Source: Bradyrhizobium pachyrhizi (GTDB lineage: Bacteria; Pseudomonadota; Alphaproteobacteria; Rhizobiales; Xanthobacteraceae). From it: 64,000 nt of DNA. Position 1 is the first letter of the stretch, and the number at the start of each line of letters is the position of its first letter. The notes beneath the pieces are model-generated. The model saw only the letters and a program-made list of their open reading frames with translations. It was not told the origin of the DNA and ran no database searches. The stretch covers positions 50,154-114,153 of the forward strand of contig NZ_LFIQ01000053.1 in the NCBI RefSeq assembly GCF_001189245.1, given 5' to 3'. Of this stretch, positions 56,434 through 64,000 are shown piece by piece. Position numbers and translations under genes: made by a program.

Positions 56434-58053
56434 ATGTGCTCTGCTTCCTTCTTTTCCCGCGTGGAGTCACCGAAGCAGGCGGCTCCTCGCAACGCCTACT
56501 TGATCGGAACCGGCATCGCCGCGTTGGCCGCAGCGGCCTACCTCCTCAAGGAGGGCGGGCTATCGGGCCCGAATATCGTCCTTTTCGAACAAATGGAGCA
56601 GTTCGGTGGAAGCCTCGACGCACACGGCAATCCGAAGGATGGATATGTCATGCGTGGCGGGCGTATGTTCGAGGAGAAGTTCAACTGCACCTACGACTTG
56701 TTGTCCTTCATTCCCTCGATCGCTGACCCGACGAAATCGGCCAAGGACGAACTGATGGAGTTTCATCAGGAGTTCTTCTGGAACGACAAGGCGCGCTTGG
56801 TTTCAGGCGGGCAGATCGTCGACGTCTCCGATCTCGGTTTCAGCGAGAGAGATCGCCTCGACCTGATCGCTCTTTGTGCGACGCCAGAATCGGTGCTCGG
56901 CGTCAGGACAATCCAAGACTGGTTCAAACCCCATTTCTTCCGTAGCAACTTCTGGCTCATCTGGTCCACGACCTTTGCTTTTGCGCCTTGGCATAGTGCC
57001 GTCGAGTTCAAGCGCTACTGTTTACGCTTCCTGCATCTGTTCTCGACGATCGATACGATGGCAGGAATCTACCGAACGCAGTTCAACCAGTTCGATGCGG
57101 TAGTCCGCCCGATCGTCGCATGGTTGAAGGCGCGAGGCGTGCGGCTCGAGATGAGGGCGGAAGTGACCGATATTGATGTTGTTGTCGAGGGCGGGCAGAA
57201 GACCGCGACCCATTTGCACTATCGGAAGGGCGGCGAGGATCGCACCACTGAGCTCGCCGAACGGGATATTGTGTTCGTCACCAATGGGTCAATGACATCC
57301 GACAGCAGCTACGGCTCTATGGACACGGTTCCGGTGCTGAAAACGCAGCGGATCGGAGGCTCCTGGCAACTATGGGAGCGCTTGGCCGCCAAAAGCCCCG
57401 ACTTCGGTCGCCCCGCTGCTTTCGTTTCCAACATCGATCAGTCCAAATGGGAATCATTTACCGTCACTGCAGACGACGCGAGCTTCTTCGACCGGCTTGA
57501 AGCCCTCTCCGGTAGTCGAGCCGGCAAGGGCGGGCTGATAACGATCAAAGACTCCAATTGGCTCCTGACCGTCGTCCTTAATCATCAACCGCACTATTAC
57601 GAACAGCCGAAGAATGTCTGGGTCTGGTGGGGATACGGACTTTTCCCGGACAGGCCGGGCCAATACGTGCATAAACCTATGGCGGAGTGCACGGGGCGTG
57701 AAATCCTCATCGAGTTGCTTTCGCACCTGCGATTCACAGACAGTATTGCGCACATTCTCGATACTTCGCGCGTCATGACCTCGCTGATGCCTTACGTTAC
57801 GGCCCAGTTCATGCCGCGCGTGAGGTCCGACCGACCGGAAGTCATTCCGAACGGCTCGCGCAATCTCGCCTTCATCGGCCAATTCTGCGAGATCCCCGAC
57901 GACGTAGTCTTTACCGTCGAATATTCCGTGCGGGCGGCGCAGATCGCTGTCTTCGGCCTACTCGACGTCCAGCGTCCGGTCTCACCGTTCTACAAAGGCC
58001 AGCATGATCCCAGCGTCCTCTTCGATGCCTGGAAGACGCTGCACCGCCACTGA
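56434..58053 (+). CDS. Oleate hydratase, variant with RGGRMFE active-site motif
   Basis: A 539-residue FAD-dependent fatty acid hydratase (MCRA family). I choose the ATG at 56434 because GGAG lies 6 bp upstream; the ATG at 56419 has no ribosome site. The N-terminal FAD motif is YLIGTGIAALAAAAYLL (residues 22-38), followed by LFEQMEQFGGSLDA and the conserved block YVMRGGRMFEEKFNCTYDL. The catalytic Glu of canonical enzymes (RGGREME) is Met here (residue 78), as I recall for a monomeric subclass from actinobacteria. Also present are FWLIWSTTFAFAPWHSAVEF, NQFDAVVRPIVAWLKARGV and the C-terminal RPEVIPNGSRNLAFIGQFCE. It should add water to the 9,10 double bond of oleate or a related acid. First gene of a three-gene cassette. 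Confidence 0.9.
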   Translation: MCSASFFSRVESPKQAAPRNAYLIGTGIAALAAAAYLLKEGGLSGPNIVLFEQMEQFGGSLDAHGNPKDGYVMRGGRMFEEKFNCTYDLLSFIPSIADPTKSAKDELMEFHQEFFWNDKARLVSGGQIVDVSDLGFSERDRLDLIALCATPESVLGVRTIQDWFKPHFFRSNFWLIWSTTFAFAPWHSAVEFKRYCLRFLHLFSTIDTMAGIYRTQFNQFDAVVRPIVAWLKARGVRLEMRAEVTDIDVVVEGGQKTATHLHYRKGGEDRTTELAERDIVFVTNGSMTSDSSYGSMDTVPVLKTQRIGGSWQLWERLAAKSPDFGRPAAFVSNIDQSKWESFTVTADDASFFDRLEALSGSRAGKGGLITIKDSNWLLTVVLNHQPHYYEQPKNVWVWWGYGLFPDRPGQYVHKPMAECTGREILIELLSHLRFTDSIAHILDTSRVMTSLMPYVTAQFMPRVRSDRPEVIPNGSRNLAFIGQFCEIPDDVVFTVEYSVRAAQIAVFGLLDVQRPVSPFYKGQHDPSVLFDAWKTLHRH

Positions 58054-58079
58054 TCAACGGCAGGAAGCAAGGATCCGTC

Positions 58080-58838
58080 ATGAGGCGTGTGAACAACAAA
58101 GTCATTCTGGTGACGGGCGGGGCTCGCGGGATGGGCGCGGCTCATGCGCGCCTATTGGTGGCTGAGGGGGCCAAGGTAGTAATCACCGATATTCGGCATA
58201 CGGAAGGCGAAGCTCTTGCCGCTCAACTAGGCGGATCCGCCGTCTATGTCTGTCAGGACGTTACTCAGCCGGAGGAGTGGGCCGAGGCGGTCGCGAGTGC
58301 CGAACGGCAGTTCGGTGCGCTGCACGGGCTGGTCAACAATGCGGGGATCGCCAACATGGCTCCCCTCGAGCAATTTCCGCTGGATCAATGGAACAAGACC
58401 CTCGCCGTCAATCTGACCGGTGTATTCCTCGGAATGAAGGCGGCCTTGCCGGCCATCAGGCGCGCCGGCGGAGGTTCGATTGTCAACATCTCGTCGGTCG
58501 AGGGGCTGCGAGGCAGTGCCGGTCTCCATGCCTATGTCGCTTCCAAATTCGGCGTGCGGGGCATAACCAAGTCCGCTGCGCTGGAAGCTGCGGCCTCGGG
58601 GATCCGCGTCAACTCGATCCATCCCGGCTTCATCGCCACCTCGATGACCGAGAGCTTCGAGTCCTCTCTTTTCCCCATTCCGCTGGGCCGGCCAGCCGAG
58701 CCGCAGGAAGTGTCGCGGGCAGTCTTGTTCCTACTCAGCGATGAGTCCAGCTACCTCACTGGTTCCGAGATCGTAATCGATGGCGGCCTGACGGTCGGCG
58801 TCCCGCGCAAATACCCGGCACCCGAGAACATCTTTTGA
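58080..58838 (+). CDS. Short-chain dehydrogenase/reductase (classical SDR)
   Basis: A 252-residue classical SDR; start ATG 58080 with AGGA upstream. Cofactor motif VTGGARGMGAAHARLLV, acidic D in VVITDIRHTEG favouring NAD(H), NNAGIANMAPL, the catalytic Ser in NISSVEGLRG, and YVASKFG (YxxxK). C-terminal SSYLTGSEIVIDGGLTVGVP is typical. It starts 27 bp after the first oleate hydratase and ends 37 bp before the second, so it is translated from the same message. The context suggests that it oxidises the hydroxy fatty acid product (for example 10-hydroxystearate to the 10-keto acid); that role is inferred. Confidence 0.92.
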   Translation: MRRVNNKVILVTGGARGMGAAHARLLVAEGAKVVITDIRHTEGEALAAQLGGSAVYVCQDVTQPEEWAEAVASAERQFGALHGLVNNAGIANMAPLEQFPLDQWNKTLAVNLTGVFLGMKAALPAIRRAGGGSIVNISSVEGLRGSAGLHAYVASKFGVRGITKSAALEAAASGIRVNSIHPGFIATSMTESFESSLFPIPLGRPAEPQEVSRAVLFLLSDESSYLTGSEIVIDGGLTVGVPRKYPAPENIF

Positions 58839-58875
58839 TGAGTCCAACTGATCACCCACCCGGACGGAGTGTTCC

Positions 58876-60627
58876 ATGCATCATGGTAGCGGAAATTACG
58901 AAGCATTTGCCCGCCCCCGAAAACCCGAAGGTGTGGACAATAAGACGGCGTGGTTCGTCGGAGCAGGCCTGGCAGCGCTCTCTGGCGCAGCCTTCCTGAT
59001 CCGCGATGGCCATATGCGCGGCGATCGGATCACCATCTTCGAACGGCTGAAAATACCGGGTGGGGCGCTCGACGGTGGCCAAGACCTGGAAAGGGGATTC
59101 GTGATCCGGGGCGGCCGCGAAATGGAGGATCATTTCGAGTGTCTATGGGATTTGTACCGATCGATCCCTTCGCTCGAAATCGAAGGTGCCAGCGTCCTCG
59201 ATGAATTCTACTGGTTGAACAAGGATGATCCAAACTACTCTTTGCAGCGGGCGACTGTGAACCAGGGACAGGATGCGCGCACGGACGGGCTTTTCAGGCT
59301 GAGCGAAAGGGCGCTCAAGGAGTTGATTGCAGTCTTTCTTGCCTCCCGTGAGGAGATGGAAAACAAGCGCATCGACGAAGTGTTCGGAAGTGACTTTCTG
59401 AACAGCAATTTTTGGCTTTATTGGCGAACGATGTTCGCTTTTCAGGAATGGCATTCTGCTCTCGAGATGAAGCTTTATCTGCATCGGTTTGTTCACCATA
59501 TTGGCGGCCTGCCGGATTTCAGCGCGCTGAAGTTTACCAGGTACAATCAGTATGAATCGCTGGTTCTACCGCTGTGCAAATGGCTGTTGGAGCAGGACGT
59601 TGACTTCCGCTACGGCGTCGAAGTCACCTGTGTCGATTTCGATATCAAGGCCGGACGCAAGCAGGCCACGGCAATTCACTGGCTGGAGGATGGCGTCGCG
59701 GGCGGTATCGGGCTCGGCGCCGACGATCTTGTATTCATGACGATCGGCTCGCTCACCGAAAACTCGGACATGGGAGACCATCACACCTCCTCTAGGCTCG
59801 ACCAAGGCCCGGCGCCTGCTTGGGATCTGTGGCGACGTATCGCCGCCAAGGACACAGCCTTCGGCCGCCCGGACGTCTTCGCCGGTAATATCCCTGCCAC
59901 CAAATGGGAATCGGCGACCATCACGACTCTGGACGCGCGCATTCCCGCCTATATCCGCAAGATCGCTAAACGTGAGCCGTTCAGCGGCAAGGTCGTCACG
60001 GGAGGAATAGTCACGGCGAAGGACTCGAGCTGGCTGCTCAGTTGGACCGTAAACCGCCAGCCGCATTTCAAGCACCAGCCCAGCGATCAGATCGTCGTCT
60101 GGCTCTATTCGCTTTTTGTTGATAGGCTCGGCGATTACGTGAACAAGCCAATGCAACATTGCACAGGCGAGGAAATCACGCAGGAATGGCTTTATCACCT
60201 CGGCGTGCCGGCCGACGACATACCGGGATTTGCTGCAACGGCCGCAAAGACAGTGCCGGTGATGATGCCCTATGTCACCTCTCTCTTCATGCCGCGCAAG
60301 GCGGGCGATCGGCCAAATGTTGTGCCGAACGGCGCCGTCAATTTTGCCTTCATCGGCCAGTTTGCTGAGTCGACGGAGCGCGATTGCGTCTTCACGACGG
60401 AATACTCAGTTCGCACGGCGATGGAGGCCGTGTACGCGCTCCTCAAACTCGAACGTTGTGTGCCGGAGGTGTTCAATTCTACCTATGATATCCGCAAGCT
60501 GTTCGCGGGGATCCGCAGGCTGCGCGATGGCAAGGAAGTCCAAGTTCCGGAACTAGAACCAGCGTTCTTGCGCAAGCTGATGCTGAAGAATATCGGCGGT
60601 AGAGACTTCGGAAGCACTGCTCAATGA
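58876..60627 (+). CDS. Oleate hydratase, canonical RGGREME type
   Basis: A 583-residue FAD-dependent oleate hydratase. FAD motif AWFVGAGLAALSGAAFLIR (residues 25-43) and the canonical catalytic block VIRGGREMEDHFECLWDLYR with Glu82 intact. Then WLYWRTMFAFQEWHSALEMK, the second conserved domain RYNQYESLVLPLCKWLLEQD and the C-terminal RPNVVPNGAVNFAFIGQFAE. GGAG lies before the ATG at 58876. It differs strongly from the first copy in length and active-site motif, so the two are not recent duplicates and probably have different substrates or double-bond positions. Product of the family: 10-hydroxystearic acid from oleic acid. Confidence 0.93.
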   Translation: MHHGSGNYEAFARPRKPEGVDNKTAWFVGAGLAALSGAAFLIRDGHMRGDRITIFERLKIPGGALDGGQDLERGFVIRGGREMEDHFECLWDLYRSIPSLEIEGASVLDEFYWLNKDDPNYSLQRATVNQGQDARTDGLFRLSERALKELIAVFLASREEMENKRIDEVFGSDFLNSNFWLYWRTMFAFQEWHSALEMKLYLHRFVHHIGGLPDFSALKFTRYNQYESLVLPLCKWLLEQDVDFRYGVEVTCVDFDIKAGRKQATAIHWLEDGVAGGIGLGADDLVFMTIGSLTENSDMGDHHTSSRLDQGPAPAWDLWRRIAAKDTAFGRPDVFAGNIPATKWESATITTLDARIPAYIRKIAKREPFSGKVVTGGIVTAKDSSWLLSWTVNRQPHFKHQPSDQIVVWLYSLFVDRLGDYVNKPMQHCTGEEITQEWLYHLGVPADDIPGFAATAAKTVPVMMPYVTSLFMPRKAGDRPNVVPNGAVNFAFIGQFAESTERDCVFTTEYSVRTAMEAVYALLKLERCVPEVFNSTYDIRKLFAGIRRLRDGKEVQVPELEPAFLRKLMLKNIGGRDFGSTAQ

Positions 60628-61228
60628 ATATCATCTGATTGCCGGGTGGCCATCTTGCGCTGATCGTCGGTCGTCGAAAAGATCCTTCGCGCTGTTCCTG
60701 CGCTCTGCCCCGGAGGGCAAGCGCCGCCTCGCCGTGCGCGCCAAGCGTCGAGCCCAGCGCTTGCACCATGAGCGAACTTGCGGACGAATAGGGCGACCAT
60801 CACTGCTGCAGACTACAAATATAGGCAACGTCGATCATTCGCAAGATCACCACAACGCCTCAGCATATTACTGACGGCTGGCCCAGCACGGAAATCGGAG
60901 CGATCATGCCATCGAACAACGCCGCCAGCGATCTTTAGCTCGCGGATTCCCCGCGTTCTTATGCGCCTGCAGCCGTGGCGCGACCGGTACATAAGCGATG
61001 CGGTTCGCTGCTCCGATCGTGGCCTTATGCAAATTGCCGGCACTAATGCTTAGCCAGTCTTGCTGCCTTACACCTGCGTCCGTTTTCAGCAAACGGCGGC
61101 GCTGGTCGCTCGAAAATGCTTTGCTTCTACCGAAGGCGCATTGCCATCATACTTGGCAATCGGACGATCTTGGGGGAGTATCAGGCGACCGCCCCAAGCT
61201 CGCCGTTTATATCAATCGATCCGACTGC
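60628..61228. other. Intergenic region between cassette and phasin
   Basis: About 600 bp; no recognisable gene or strong terminator. Confidence 0.3.
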
Positions 61229-61615
61229 TCACCGCTGATGTTGTTGTACCTTGAGATTATCCAACAACTTCGAGCCTTCACTGAACGATCTCGACCAAGA
61301 TCGCTCTGCCAAGTCGAGATAGCTTTTCAGCAACTCGGAGGGAGTTTTGACCTCGGCAACGACTTTTAGAAAATTGGCCTGATCGTACAAGGAGGAAGCA
61401 GAAAATCTCAATCCGTCCTTCAAAGCCGCCGCGAAGAAGCTTGTCGTTGCTTCGATCGACTTCTGCCATTCTGGAAACACAAATGAGCCGCGCGCGGCTG
61501 CGGTCGACTCTTTAGTGTGCTCGGCGGCGCCGCCTAACCCGGCGGCCGATGCCTGGGTCACTTGCGGCCCTTGTTGTGTACGGCGTTTCTCGTCTTCGGC
61601 TATACTCGACGCCAT
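61229..61615 (-). CDS. Phasin-family granule-associated protein
   Basis: From the ATG at 61615 (MASSIAEDEKRRTQQGPQVT), preceded by GAGGAG, 128 residues; the open frame to 61678 is excess. The N-terminal third is disordered; the C-terminal part is the helical phasin domain: WQKSIEATTSFFAAALKDGL, DQANFLKVVAEVKTPSELLK and YLDLAERSWSRSFSEGSKLL. Phasins coat polyhydroxyalkanoate granules. It converges on the oleate hydratase cassette. Bacteroid PHB storage and lipid metabolism make a functional link plausible but unproven. Confidence 0.78.
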   Translation of the reverse strand: MASSIAEDEKRRTQQGPQVTQASAAGLGGAAEHTKESTAAARGSFVFPEWQKSIEATTSFFAAALKDGLRFSASSLYDQANFLKVVAEVKTPSELLKSYLDLAERSWSRSFSEGSKLLDNLKVQQHQR

Positions 61616-61779
61616 TGGAAGTCTCCTCTCTGAAGGACTGTAAAGTTGTGATTGGTTTCGCGGATCAGCTCCCATCAACTTTCAGAGGGTAACACGGTCT
61701 CCAACGTCTGATACCTACCTCTTTTGGTGGATTCGATAAGGACTGACATCACGACGACATACAACGTGAGCATGCAAGC

Positions 61780-62075
61780 GCGGATCGTTCAAGTCGATGC
61801 TCGCGAACCGGCACTGCATCATTCCCGCCGAATACATTCATGAATGGCGGGAAGAAGACGGCGAAAAACAGCCATGTTTGTTCGCACGCCAGGACGGCAA
61901 GCCGCTTATGCTCGTCGGAATTGGGATTGGTCCGAAGTCAAAGGAGAACGAAGTTCCGTCGTTTGCCATCCTTACTGACGAGCCCAATGAATCGGTCTCG
62001 CCGTGCCATGACCGCATGCCGGTCGCGGTGATCGATCCGGAGAAGTGGTTGGACCTTGACAGCTTGACCTTGCCC
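61780..62075 (+). pseudogene. SRAP/YedK-like abasic-site DNA-repair protein, both ends lost
   Basis: The frame encodes ANRHCIIPAEYIHEWREEDG, CLFARQDGKPLMLVGIGIGP, SFAILTDEPNESVSPCHDRM and PVAVIDPEKWLDL, the middle-to-late part of an SOS-associated SRAP protein (HMCES/YedK), including the conserved RCLIPAxGxYEW and HDRMPV motifs. The N-terminal catalytic Cys2 (MCGRF) is missing and the end is cut by the IS3 element. A remnant. Confidence 0.75.
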
Positions 62076-62082
62076 CCAAGTT

Positions 62083-62354
62083 TTATCCAGTCCTGAGTTC
62101 GCCCCGGCTGTTGGATTTGCCCAGTTGGGCGATGGGAGCGACGGGAGCTGGCGCGGAGCCATCGGCATAGCGCAGCGCCAGATCCCGTCGCGGATGGCAG
62201 GTGAAGGCGAACTCGGACGGCGTCTTCCATCCGAGCCGCGAGTGTGGGCGCGCATCGTTGTAATCGGCCCCGCCAGCATCCGAGCGCGATGCGGGCCTGA
62301 GCCAGCGACGTGAACAGCGTCTCATTCAACAGTTCATCCCGCAGCCGGCCATTG
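62083..62354 (-). pseudogene. IS3-family orfB, C-terminal fragment with frameshift
   Basis: On the minus strand: NGRLRDELLNETLFTSLAQA, then a one-base frameshift near 62265 and ADYNDARPHSRLGWKTPSEF, the C-terminus of an IS3 orfB integrase core. It joins perfectly to the other half at 63711 (AFIESF + NGRLRDELL). Confidence 0.85.
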
Positions 62355-63710
62355 ATGGGGAAGACGGCCCCGCTCCCTCAGCGCCAACGATATACTGGCG
62401 TGGAGGAGCCGCTAACAGGAGGAATGCACCAATGGAAGTCGCGACAATTGGATTGGACATCTCGAAGCACGTGTTTCACATGCATGCAGTTGATAGCCAA
62501 GGCAAAGTGGCTGGTCGCCAACGGCTCCGGCGAGGAGAGATCATTTCCTTCTTCTCCTCACTCACACCTTGCCTGGTTGGCATCGAGGCCTGCGCGACCG
62601 CTCATCACTGGGCGCGGGAGATTCGGAAGTTTGGGCACGATGTGAGATTGATTCCGCCGGCCTATGTTAAGCCCTACGTACGTAGAGGGGCCAAGAATGA
62701 CGCTGCTGATGCGGCCGCGATCTGCGAAGCGGTCGCCCGTCCCAATATGCGGTTCGTTCCAATCAAGACCGTCGAGAGCTAAGGATTCTTGATGCTTCAT
62801 CGTGCAGGAGGCCTGCTGGTCCGCCAACGAACCATGACAGCCTGCGCCATTCGAGCTCACTTCGCCGAGTTCGGATTCATTGTCGGGCAAGGCCGGCAAC
62901 GGGTGGATGGTCTGGTGGACTTGTTGGAGGTCGAGGGGTTGACGCTACCGGCCCATGCGCGCATCGCACTGGCCGTTCTTGTAAACCAACTAAAGGAATT
63001 GGACCGGCAGGTCGAGGCCATCGAGCGCGAGTTGGCTCAGATCCAGCGAGTAAATCCGATGGCGAAGTTGCTGTCCTTAATTCCAGGCATCGGTCCCATA
63101 ACGGCTACAGCTCTCGCCGCAACGGTGCCGGATGCGACCATGTTCCGCTCCGGGCGAGAGTTCGCGGCCTGGCTTGGCCTGACGCCCAAGCAGAATTCCA
63201 CCGGCGGGAAGGATCGGCTCGGCCGGATTACGAAACAGGGCGATTCCTATCTCAGGCACTTGCTTGTCATCGGAGCACGTAACGTCGTTCGGTACCCGGA
63301 GGCACGCTCTCGGGTGGGAGGCGGTTGGATCGAAGCCCTGCTGGAATGGCGTCGGCCGATGGTCGTCGCCATCGCAGTTGCCAACAAGTTGGCCCGGATC
63401 GTCTGGGCGATGATGACGACCGGGGAATTCTATCGGCCTAAGCTCGCGGTCTGACTTTCCGCGTATGTTGGCCACCTTATGGTGTGAGGGCAAATGACAG
63501 CATGATGGACGCCGGCGGAGCTGGGGATCGAGCAAGCCCGAAGAGCTTTAAGCGCAACAAGCGCGACCCGTTGATGAGGCCTCGATCCGCGATCTCCATC
63601 AGGGCCAGCGGCCATGGCATCGGTCGCACTGACAGGCCGTATACATGAACGCACCCGACCGGTATCCAAAGCGCGGCTGAAATCCTTGCATCCGCGGGGC
63701 CGTCTATACA
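62355..63710. mobile_element. IS1111-type (IS110 family) element inserted in IS3 orfB
   Basis: The host gene resumes exactly across the element (GAGAGCTTCA on the right joins AATGGCCGG on the left, minus-strand sense). Subterminal inverted repeats AGACGGCCCCGC lie near both ends, the mark of the IS1111 subgroup. Length about 1356 bp, with one plus-strand transposase. Confidence 0.8.
62432..63454 (+). pseudogene. IS1111-type transposase with nonsense codon
   Basis: Start ATG 62432 (MEVATIGLDISKHVFHMHAV) with AGGAGG upstream, then GIEACATAHHWAREIRKFGH, PYVRRGAKNDAADAAAICEA and IKTVES, ended by TAA at 62780-62782. The same frame continues GFLMLHRAGGLLVRQRTMTA, LLSLIPGIGPITATALAATV, LGLTPKQNSTGGKDRLGRIT and KLARIVWAMMTTGEFY to 63454. 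The expected codon is CAA (Gln), so a single C-to-T change caused the stop. Confidence 0.88.
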
Positions 63711-64000
63711 TGAAGCTCTCGATGAAGGCGTTCTGCATGGGCTTACCCGGCGCGATGTAGCAGGCGACGCGGCTCTGGTCGGCCCAGGTCAGGATGGCGG
63801 TGAGCTCGCTGCCATTGTCGCTGACCACCATCCTCGGCTTGCCGCGCTCAATCAGTAGCCGATCCAGTTCCCGCGCCACCCGAGTGCCGGAGAGTGAGGT
63901 ATCGGCTACCAGCGCCAGACACTCGCGGGTGCAGTCGTCGACCACGGTCAGGACACGGAAGCGGCGGCCATCCGTGAGCTGATCCGACACGAAGTCGAGC
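63711..64000 (-). pseudogene. IS3-family orfB, integrase-core fragment
   Basis: Minus strand: MSDQLTDGRRFRVLTVVDDC, TRECLALVADTSLSGTRVAR, GKPRMVVSDNGSELTAILTW and GKPMQNAFIESF, carrying two DDE acidic residues. Cut at AFIESF by the IS1111-type insertion and by the window edge on the other side. The stretch SELTAILTW is shorter than usual (SELTSNAILTW), suggesting a 2-codon deletion. Confidence 0.88.

Larger units (their letters stand above)
62076..64000 (-). mobile_element. IS3-family element, interrupted, runs off the right edge
   Basis: The transposase (orfB, minus strand) is present as two pieces, 63711-64000 and 62083-62354, separated by the IS1111-type insertion 62355-63710. The left end was not defined exactly; homology to IS3 DNA begins near 62076, where the SRAP gene is cut. 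Confidence 0.75.

Noticed and set aside
1..64000. CRISPR arrays, tRNA and rRNA genes
   Set aside because: I looked for regularly spaced repeats, tRNA TTC motifs with acceptor stems and rRNA landmarks and saw none; short or divergent cases could be missed by eye.

Overview
This window is a piece of a rhizobial symbiosis island, almost certainly from a Bradyrhizobium. The left end carries the canonical Bradyrhizobium nodulation operon on the minus strand, in the order nodY-like, nodA, nodB, nodC, nodS, nodU, nodI, nodJ, nolO, nodZ. It is headed by a near-consensus nod box at 10458-10505. Two NodD genes (nodD1 diverging from the nod box, then nodD2) and the MerR-type regulator nolA follow on the plus strand. 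That set builds a chitin-oligosaccharide Nod factor (NodABC), N-methylates and carbamoylates it (NodS, NodU, NolO), fucosylates it (NodZ) and exports it (NodIJ). NodD1 is the activator; NodD2 and NolA form the known negative-feedback branch.

The middle (about 13-46 kb) is a loose accessory landscape. It has an orphan branched-chain amino-acid-type binding protein, a luciferase-like monooxygenase, small island proteins with GTG/TTG starts, an outer-membrane barrel protein, a complete orphan LuxR-type AHL receptor, a HemN with a FixK2-like box, an OprB-type porin, a membrane O-acyltransferase behind a near-perfect tts box, and a pectin methylesterase plus polygalacturonase pair. A decayed stretch (about 36.8-41 kb) holds remnants of two toxin-antitoxin systems, a metallopeptidase, a nuclease and a zinc-ribbon membrane protein. 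It is followed by an operon of a membrane fusion protein, a BcsA-like synthase with a degenerate PilZ-like tail and a Cache-domain protein, resembling the c-di-GMP-activated mixed-linkage beta-glucan (Bgs) system. Two c-di-GMP enzymes lie 4-9 kb further right.

From 47 to 54 kb and from 62 kb to the edge the DNA is an insertion-sequence graveyard with clear nesting: an IS110-type element inside an IS256-type transposase, and an IS1111-type element inside an IS3-type transposase. There is also an IS481-type element at a CTAG target and a group II intron reverse-transcriptase remnant. Between these lies a compact cassette of two different oleate hydratases flanking a short-chain dehydrogenase (56.4-60.6 kb), with a phasin nearby.

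The most interesting unexplained signal is a repeated MerR-type promoter/operator. Its left arm is like CTTGAACCCGACAC and its right arm like GCGTCAGGTTGTAG, with a 19-bp spacer between -35 and -10. It lies in front of nolA, nodD2, the binding protein and two other places. I infer it to be the NolA regulon operator, which would give a direct mechanism for the known NolA-to-NodD2 control. All identifications come from reading the sequence and recalled family features; no database search was run.
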